From an uncultured Victivallales bacterium (GTDB lineage Bacteria > Verrucomicrobiota > Lentisphaeria > Oligosphaerales > JAFGRS01), in the NCBI GenBank assembly GCA_903834675.1, contig CAILKC010000021.1, positions 1 to 10,982 of the forward strand: a DNA stretch of 10,982 nt, read 5' to 3'. Below the pieces are notes generated by a model. It did no database searches. It saw only the letters and a program-made list of their open reading frames with translations, and was not told where the DNA came from. Positions 7,001 through 10,982 of this stretch are shown piece by piece; position 1 is the first letter of the stretch; the number at the start of each line of letters is the position of its first letter. The position numbers and the translations under genes were made by a program.

Positions 7001-10000
7001 GATGATGCTGGTGGTCGGCAGGACGATCTTGGACGGGTAGGTGCTGCTGTCGTAGCGGAGCTGGAACGCGACCCCGCTCTGGGTCGTGGTCACGGTCAGC
7101 ACGATGGCTTGCCCCGCCGCGATGTTCACATTACCACCCAGGCTGCCGGTCCAGGTGAGCAGGCCGGCGCTGTAGCTCGGGCTGCTGAGGGTGAGGAAGG
7201 GCGTCCCGCCCACCGACAAAACAGCGCTGATGGTAGGGTTCGCCGGCATCGAGCCGCTGATCACGTTGACGTAGTTGGTGACCGTGATGGAAGCTCCAGA
7301 GGCCATGGCAAACGGCAAGGCGAAGGCGGGCGACTGGGTGAATACCGCCTGAGTCACCGTCGCCGCTTGCCGGATTCCCGCCGCGACGATGGACCACGGC
7401 TGACTTGCGCTTGAGCTATACGAGTGGGTGACGGTGGCAGCCCCAGGCTCCGTGCTGGCGGCGCCCGCGAGGGTGCTCGCCGGATTGGAGATGGTCTGGT
7501 TCCAGGCCAGGGTCTGGCCGGACCCGCCAGGCAGACTGAGGGTCGGCGAACCGTCGAAGGCTGTGGTGCCGAAGACCAACTGGCCCGTCGCCGAGGTGAC
7601 GTTGACGGTTGAGGTTGTGCTCGTGCCCTGCGCCGTGGCAGCGGTGCCCAGCGGCGTCGTCTGGTCGACCCCGGCGAAGGTTGTCGCCCCCACGGTGACC
7701 GTGCCGCTGCCGCTCAGAGTGACCACCACGTTAGCGGCACCGGAATTCGGGTTGAGCAGGCTGTAGATATAGCTCCGCACCTGCGTTCCCGAGCTGGCCT
7801 GGCTGGCAACGGAGGTCAAGCTGCTGCCGCCGTAGGTCACGCCGGTCACGGTCGGTGCAGTGCTGCTTGAATTAATGCCGCCCACCGCCACGGCGACCAG
7901 CAGCAGCCGGTCGGAACCGCTTCCGGTCGTGTGACTGAAGCTGACAGAAGCTGGCTTAATCGAGACGCCACCGATGGCCCAATCGTCGTCCCCGGCGGTC
8001 CAGCTCATGGTCACACTGGCGGCGCCAGCTTCGGTACTGCCGCCGCCGCGCACATCGCTGGTACTATTGCCGCCGCTGTCCACGTCCCAGCGCTCGGTCT
8101 GGTTGGTGCCGGGGGTCATACTGGTCTGGCCCGCGGCGTTCGAGACGGTATCGAAGACCAGTTCACCCACCGCCGAGGAGACCGCGACGCTGGGGGTGGT
8201 CGAGCTTCCGGTCGCCGAAGCGAAGGTGCCCAAGGGCGTGGTCTGATCGACTCCGGTGAAGGTTGCGGCGCCGATGACCGCCCGTCCCGAGGCACTCAAC
8301 GTAACCACGACATTGTTGGCCGCCGTCGGCGGGTTGACGAGCCGCCAGATTTCCATGCGAGTATTGGCCCCGTTGCTCTGTGCGCCAACCAGGGTGAGGG
8401 AGTTGCCGGCGTAAGTCACGCTGTTGACGTGCTCAGCACCCGCCCGCATGGAGACTCCCACCAGCAGCAGCCGGTCGGCGCCGGTCCCCGTCGTGTGCGA
8501 GAAGGTGAACGAGGTGCTGCTGCCGCTGGTGCTGCTGGTCGCATCAAATGCCAGAGGGACTTTGGCGGTGCTCGAGGTGGCATCCACGACGACGCTGGGG
8601 GTGGCGAGGGTGGCCGTGGTGGCCGTGGTGTTGTCAACCGGGGTTGCCGCCGGGTCGACGCGGTCGAGGGCCTGGCTGGGGTCGCTCAGGTAGAGCACTT
8701 TGCCCTGTGGGGTGGGGGTGCTGTCGCGTTTGTCGTAGAAGTCGTTGCCGGTCGAGTTCTGCCCGCTGCTGAGGGTGCGTGGAATCTGCCGGTCGTTGGG
8801 CGGCACCACGTCGACCGTGTTTGTGTAGCCGGTCGGCAGGAGTTGCACCGCGGTGTAGCTGCCGGGGGCCAGGTTCGTGAAGGAGTAGGCCCCGGTGTTC
8901 GAGGTCGTGGTGCTGGCCACGACGGTCGAGGAGGCATCCAGCAACAGCACGGTGACCCCGGCGAGGCCGACGGTGTCTTCCGCATCGATGACGCCATCGC
9001 CGTCCACGTCTACCCGTACCGCGCCAGCGAGGCTGGCCGGCCGGTAGAAGCCGGCGTCGAGGGTGTTGTTGGTGTCGCCGTAAGCGAGCGTCAGCGTCGC
9101 CGTCAGGCCGGTGCTGACCTGGGCGTCACTGTCGGTGCTGTCCGCCCCTTGGTCGGCCACCGTCCGGGCGTAATCGGGGACGGCAGCGAAGCCCAGGATG
9201 TACGAGCCCGCGGGCAGGCTGGTGAAGCTGTAGGCGCCATTGGCCGCGGAGGTCGTCGTGGCGATCACGTCCGCATCGTCCGCATTGCCGGCGATGCCAT
9301 CGGGACCGTAGCCCGGGCGGTAGAGGTTGACGGTGGCGCCATACAGGCCGGTTTCCCCGACATCCTGCTGGCCGTTGCCATTGGTGTCGATCCAGACGAA
9401 GTTCCCCAGGGTTGCCGCCGCCGCATAGCCGGCGTCGAGGGTGAGATTCGACTGTCCGGCGGTGAGGGTAATGCTGGCGGTATAGCCGGAGGTCGCATTC
9501 GCATCGCTATCGCTCGCATCGGCGCCCTGATCGGCCAGGGTGAGGGCGTAGCCTGGCAGGGTGCCAAAGCCGACGTAGTAGGTTCCTGGCAGAAGGGTGG
9601 CGAAAGTGTACGCCCCGCCGCCGCTGCTGCTGGTCGTGGCCGCGATCGAGCCATTGGTTCGGTAGACGGTTACGGTCACGCCGTCCAGCCCCGGTTCGCC
9701 GACATCCTGTTGGCCGTTGGCATTGAGGTCACTCCACACCCGGTCGCCGAGGGTCACCGGCGCCACGTAGCCGAAGTCCACGTCGGTGCGTGTCTGATTC
9801 GCGGCCAAGGCGACGGTGGCGGAGTGGTCCAGGGCGCCGGTCAAGTCGTAGGTCTGTACCCGCCCGGCCGGGAGGGTGCTGGCATCGAGGCGCACCGTAT
9901 ACGTGCCGGCGACCAGGTTCGTGATGGTGTAGTTGCCGTCGGTCGCGGTGGTGGCCGCGGGTTCGGTGGCGGCGTCATAAGCCCCGTTGCCGTTACTGTC

Positions 10001-10982
10001 GACGTAAACCCGTACGCCATTGATGCCGGTCTCCCCGACGTCCTGAACGCCGTCGCCGTCGCTGTCGGTCCAGACACGGTCGCCCAGGCTGGCCGTGCTG
10101 CGGTAACCGAAGTCCACATTGGTGGCACTCTCGTGGGCGGTCAGGGTCCGGCTGGCCAGGTCTGCCGTGCCGGTGCCATCCAAATCATAGGTCTGGGTCG
10201 AGCCCACCGGCAGGGTGCCGATCTCCACCCGCACCAGAAACGTCCCCGCCGGCAGATTGTCGATGAGGTAGGTGCCGTTGAGGTCGGTCAGGGCGGATCT
10301 TTCCCCCGCGTCGAAAATGCTGTTGGCGTTGGCATCGAGATAGACCAACACGCCGGCGATGCCGGGCTCGCCGGCGTCCTGGACGCCGTCATTGTCACGG
10401 TCGTTCCAGATGAAGTCGCCGATGGAAGCGTCGTTGCGATAGCCGAAATCCACGTCGGCCCGGCTGGTCCCGCTCAGGGTCACCGTCGCGGTGTGGTCAG
10501 TGCTCGGCGCCGTCAGATCGTAGGTCTGGGCGTAACTGGCGGGCAGCGTGCTTGTGTCCACCCGAACGGTGTACGTGCCGTTGAAAAAGTTGCCGATGGA
10601 ATAGGCGCCGCCGACGTCCGTGGTGGCGGAGGCCTCGGTGGCGTCAAACACCCCGTCGTTGTCGCTGTCGAGGTAAACCCGGACCCCCGCGATCGGCTTG
10701 TCGGTATAGAGTGTGCCATCGTCGGCAGCAGTGATGGTACCACTGCGGTTGGTGTCGACATAGCCGTCGATCACCGGGTAGCCTTGGAAGGTGCCGTCGT
10801 CGCTGGTGTCGACGGTGCCACTGCCATTGACGTCCAAGCGACCGTCGATCACGCGCATGGTGCCGATGTAGCCATCGTCGGCCGTGGTCCCACTGCCGCT
10901 GGCATTGATGTCCACGAGGCCGTCCACGATGGCGATGTCAGGCAGGAAGACGCGGTTGCCATCGTCGTTGGCGTCGGGTGTC
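2963..10982 (-). CDS. Giant modular surface protein with SdrD B-like repeats and C-terminal C25 (gingipain-type) protease; 5' end outside window
   Basis: The frame is open to the right edge: 18 further codons precede the GTG at 10927, which is an internal codon used here only as residue 1 for numbering. Visible order: dockerin-like calcium loops (1-77), six SdrD B-like domains (about 77-732), Ser/Thr linker (733-805), two ~190-residue beta modules (806-1190), unassigned beta-rich region (1191-1423), three more SdrD B-like domains (1424-1768), an FnIII-like domain (1769-1855), a low-complexity linker (1870-1960), a pre-peptidase region (about 1960-2299) and a C25 peptidase (2300-2654). The catalytic His (H2517) and Cys (C2552) are present. 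The protein ends shortly after the LLGDPGLKL motif that closes C25 domains. No PEP-CTERM, type IX-like sorting domain or transmembrane helix follows, so any anchor or signal peptide must lie in the missing N-terminus. It is probably exported and surface-exposed, acting as a proteolytic tip on a calcium-rigidified stalk; substrate unknown. Confidence 0.88.
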   Translation of the reverse strand, partial: TPDANDDGNRVFLPDIAIVDGLVDINASGSGTTADDGYIGTMRVIDGRLDVNGSGTVDTSDDGTFQGYPVIDGYVDTNRSGTITAADDGTLYTDKPIAGVRVYLDSDNDGVFDATEASATTDVGGAYSIGNFFNGTYTVRVDTSTLPASYAQTYDLTAPSTDHTATVTLSGTSRADVDFGYRNDASIGDFIWNDRDNDGVQDAGEPGIAGVLVYLDANANSIFDAGERSALTDLNGTYLIDNLPAGTFLVRVEIGTLPVGSTQTYDLDGTGTADLASRTLTAHESATNVDFGYRSTASLGDRVWTDSDGDGVQDVGETGINGVRVYVDSNGNGAYDAATEPAATTATDGNYTITNLVAGTYTVRLDASTLPAGRVQTYDLTGALDHSATVALAANQTRTDVDFGYVAPVTLGDRVWSDLNANGQQDVGEPGLDGVTVTVYRTNGSIAATTSSSGGGAYTFATLLPGTYYVGFGTLPGYALTLADQGADASDSDANATSGYTASITLTAGQSNLTLDAGYAAAATLGNFVWIDTNGNGQQDVGETGLYGATVNLYRPGYGPDGIAGNADDADVIATTTSAANGAYSFTSLPAGSYILGFAAVPDYARTVADQGADSTDSDAQVSTGLTATLTLAYGDTNNTLDAGFYRPASLAGAVRVDVDGDGVIDAEDTVGLAGVTVLLLDASSTVVASTTTSNTGAYSFTNLAPGSYTAVQLLPTGYTNTVDVVPPNDRQIPRTLSSGQNSTGNDFYDKRDSTPTPQGKVLYLSDPSQALDRVDPAATPVDNTTATTATLATPSVVVDATSSTAKVPLAFDATSSTSGSSTSFTFSHTTGTGADRLLLVGVSMRAGAEHVNSVTYAGNSLTLVGAQSNGANTRMEIWRLVNPPTAANNVVVTLSASGRAVIGAATFTGVDQTTPLGTFASATGSSTTPSVAVSSAVGELVFDTVSNAAGQTSMTPGTNQTERWDVDSGGNSTSDVRGGGSTEAGAASVTMSWTAGDDDWAIGGVSIKPASVSFSHTTGSGSDRLLLVAVAVGGINSSSTAPTVTGVTYGGSSLTSVASQASSGTQVRSYIYSLLNPNSGAANVVVTLSGSGTVTVGATTFAGVDQTTPLGTAATAQGTSTTSTVNVTSATGQLVFGTTAFDGSPTLSLPGGSGQTLAWNQTISNPASTLAGAASTEPGAATVTHSYSSSASQPWSIVAAGIRQAATVTQAVFTQSPAFALPFAMASGASITVTNYVNVISGSMPANPTISAVLSVGGTPFLTLSSPSYSAGLLTWTGSLGGNVNIAAGQAIVLTVTTTQSGVAFQLRYDSSTYPSKIVLPTTSIIAVPAFDVYDAAYPNGSPLTDASITVLRYVRVRVTDPFGASDITSVGLVIDGPGTSGDVSPTLGASEVVASDSWSKTYEYVWHTIDLAGDYTLTATANEGTEGINATATITDHLYASAFGDRVWDDLDGDGVQDAGEPGIGGVRVYIDSNNNGSYTAGEPNATTAADGSYSIGNRAAGSYTVRVDTSTLPSGLTQTYDLNGGLDHSASVVLAVGQTRTDVDFGYRGAGSIGDRIFADVNNNGVWDAGEGISGVQVTLSGDMDGDGDTDTVVVTTGAEGLYTLSGLRATVGGVSYSVTVNPGNLPSGLTVNSVDPDGGGNSTATVALTNAAPTRLDQDFGYRSNASIAGQVRKDTDNDGNLADTEYPIVNVLVELRFDTNANGRYDTGEPLVATANTASDGRYAFSGFAFGKYVVVETDPTDYSSTNDLDGNANSNGFSQIAVNVVAATAYPGRDFLDRLPSMATVAVVSRLGVTLAEFGTVVRWETASEVGSVAFNLYRETAGDSGRIRVTAEPIPAVGEPQGGVYAVLDDAAIPGTTCRYWVEELPTFGAALFHGPFFLTLPLAAGASTEVAGDGVSPLRTPAPTRKGQTFSSASLVLGGSAHPADPDKAARAAERTEPALTNGLALSKTSVSAKASPSPALVLRSLTTHMKIPVTTEGMKYLSVAAIATGLGVAPEVVRYGIQYRQLQVTCEARTVGSVGAVGGEGLYFYARPPVSPYTKTNIYWLEQGLVPSLRAVDGRMPAPVSATSFLDVLHLEQDLVSLVSVVASPEDGLWAWGSLLPAAPVPSFRSRTVTTNLTQLGTRTGNAGVTVRLHGGSDSAAPADHLVEISLNGTVLGRSQWDGFTPHTVDLLFPATLLVPGNNTIKVGALLAGGVSSSTCYLDWIDLTYPRACKAVSNQLSFRADGNPVVTVIGFTDPAIQVFDITDPTRTLTLTNLTIGPAAVAGTYSVSLMPANPNNRYVAFVPAALATPTGTPVYPSALRALTTKIEHVIIAPTDMLAAAEVLAQHRRQNGLTSMVVNLTEVYDEFNFGLAEPTALRSFLTTAYNQWKTKPRYVVLIGDGTYDYCNIKGLNDNLLPPLLTHNPYGLFASDISLGDVRNDDGLPEIAVGRLPVMNASELSAVIAKIIGYETAAAGSSPLDLILSADTPDNGGDFPLDAEALAAATFAGSSLERVYLSELALADARSRFLQSMTGGTRFVNWLGHGGTDRLSRAGLLTSADVPSLTISNDHLALLVAASCVINRFEIPGYDSLGEVLVLKPNGGAIAVLAPSALAYNTASRSIDQKVFTALCSTTSPRLGDAVILALRGLVPPTTAPENEVDARRIYTLLGDPGLKLQKKRP
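4031..5050 (-). other. Pre-peptidase region of the giant protein
   Basis: Residues about 1960-2299 resemble the beta-rich segment often found ahead of C25 domains in large secreted proteins. They include YGIQYRQLQV, GEGLYFYARP with TNIYWLEQG (the 'field ... TNVYWL' pattern), then NNTIKVGALLAG...DWIDLTYPR and VFDITDP. It probably packs against the protease or acts as a propeptide-like domain. Family assignment is by recall of pattern only. Confidence 0.5.
5363..5623 (-). other. Fibronectin type III-like domain of the giant protein
   Basis: Residues 1769-1855 contain VVRWETASEVGSVAFNLYRE, a proline-rich loop and TTCRYWVEEL. This is the strand pattern of an FnIII-like module commonly seen near the C-terminal part of large bacterial surface proteins. 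It is followed by a low-complexity Ala/Ser/Thr/Pro linker before the pre-peptidase region. Confidence 0.55.
5624..6658 (-). other. Second SdrD B-like array (three domains)
   Basis: Residues 1424-1533, 1535-1649 and 1651-1768 each begin with an Asp-rich calcium-binding segment (DDLDGDGVQDAGEPG; ADVNNNGVWDAGEG; KDTDNDGNLADTEYP). Each then has a beta-sandwich core with a GSYSI/GLYTL/GRYAF-type strand. The first two end in DFGYR; the third diverges to DFLDR. These domains usually act as rigid spacers on surface proteins. Confidence 0.75.
6659..7357 (-). other. Unassigned beta-rich region between the two arrays
   Basis: Residues 1191-1423 are rich in Thr, Ser and Val, with no Asp-rich calcium motif. 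The first half (to about 1310) looks like one beta-sandwich module with FLTLSSPSYSAGLLTWTGSL. The second half contains DVYDAAYPNGSPLTDA, RVRVTDPFGASDIT and SKTYEYVWHTIDLAGDYTLT, an immunoglobulin-like pattern met in large secreted proteins of several phyla. I cannot give a family name. Confidence 0.5.
7358..8512 (-). repeat. Two tandem copies of a ~190-residue beta module
   Basis: Residues 806-993 and 994-1190 are homologous. Each starts with FSHTTG.G.DRLLLV and continues with a VTY.G.SLT strand. Each then has a NVVVTLS.SG segment, a GVDQTTPLGT motif, an S..GELVF/GQLVF strand and a closing STE.GAA.VT segment with W(A/S)I..(G)(V/I). The copies have diverged (the first lacks part of the loop after LLLV), so the duplication is not recent. 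The module is seen in other large extracellular proteins, but I know no experimentally established function. Confidence 0.75.
8732..10699 (-). other. First SdrD B-like array (six domains)
   Basis: Domains lie at residues of about 77-164, 167-276, 278-387, 391-501, 504-628 and 630-732. Domains 2, 3 and 4 open with DRDNDGVQDAGEPG-type calcium motifs. The first lacks the usual SIGDFIW lead because it follows directly from the calcium-loop repeats. Domains 1-3 end in DFGY. Domains 4 and 5 form a second subtype, with an ADQGAD..DSDA motif and an LDAGY/LDAGF ending. Domain 6 is divergent (VRVDVDGDGVIDAEDT). A Ser/Thr-rich linker containing LSDPSQALDRVDP follows. Confidence 0.8.
10697..10982 (-). 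repeat. 26-residue (78-bp) dockerin-like calcium-loop repeats
   Basis: Three in-phase copies occupy 10853-10930, 10775-10852 and 10697-10774, with a degenerate earlier copy (DANDDG) at the right edge. Each reads VIDG..D.N.SGT.....DDG. The D-x-N-x-S-G-(5)-D spacing places ligands at positions 1, 3, 5 and 12, as in the type I dockerin/EF-hand loop, with Ser instead of Asp at position 5. The exact 26-residue period (Asp 2, 28, 54) implies internal duplication. The array continues beyond the window. Confidence 0.7.

Noticed and set aside
6389..7414. 341-codon plus-strand frame inside the giant gene
   Set aside because: Shadow of the Asp/Thr/Gly-rich SdrD-type repeats on the minus strand, which yields Val/Asp/Gly-rich antisense frames.
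10925..10927. GTG as the true start of the giant protein
   Set aside because: The frame remains open to the window edge and the upstream codons continue the same repeat pattern (DANDDG), so the real start is outside.
8732..10982. CRISPR-like or DNA satellite interpretation of the repeats at the right end
   Set aside because: The periodicity follows protein domains in one open frame; copies differ at the DNA level and have no uniform spacers.

Overview
The window looks like chromosomal DNA from a GC-rich, Gram-negative-type bacterium. It encodes a PEP-CTERM protein, which implies an exosortase and an outer envelope, and a giant protein that joins SdrD B-like repeats to a gingipain-type (C25) cysteine protease. 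Together with an M42 aminopeptidase, this combination resembles Verrucomicrobiota/Kiritimatiellota/Planctomycetota-like genomes. That placement is an inference from protein families, not a proven assignment.

Layout: (1) 1-392 has no convincing gene. It holds a short 16-bp tandem repeat at the left edge and then a strikingly structured element (82-263) whose nested and side-by-side inverted repeats can fold into a cloverleaf-like shape. (2) 393-2055, plus strand: an M42-family metallo-aminopeptidase, followed 13 bases later by recO (recombination mediator), probably one transcription unit. (3) 2051-2078: an inverted repeat spanning both stop codons of the convergent recO and PEP-CTERM genes. 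(4) 2074-2835, minus strand: a small secreted protein with a signal peptide, a choice-of-anchor E-like body and a C-terminal PEP-CTERM anchor. It has its own good sigma-70-like promoter (2907-2935). (5) 2940-2962: a perfect hairpin directly after the stop codon of the giant gene. (6) 2963 to the right edge, minus strand: more than 2,670 codons of a giant modular extracellular protein whose N-terminus lies outside the window.

The giant protein reads, N to C: tandem 26-residue dockerin-like calcium loops; six SdrD B-like domains; a Ser/Thr-rich linker; two copies of a ~190-residue beta-rich module; an unassigned beta-rich region; three more SdrD B-like domains; an FnIII-like domain; a low-complexity linker; a pre-peptidase region; and a C25 protease with its His and Cys visible at the extreme C-terminus. 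It reads as a long calcium-stiffened stalk carrying a protease at its tip. The PEP-CTERM protein next door is also exported, so the two form a surface-protein neighbourhood, but the sequence does not show that they act together.

Most interesting items: the multi-stem element at 82-263, the stalk-plus-terminal-protease architecture with no visible C-terminal sorting signal, and the 78-bp-period calcium-loop repeats running off the right edge.
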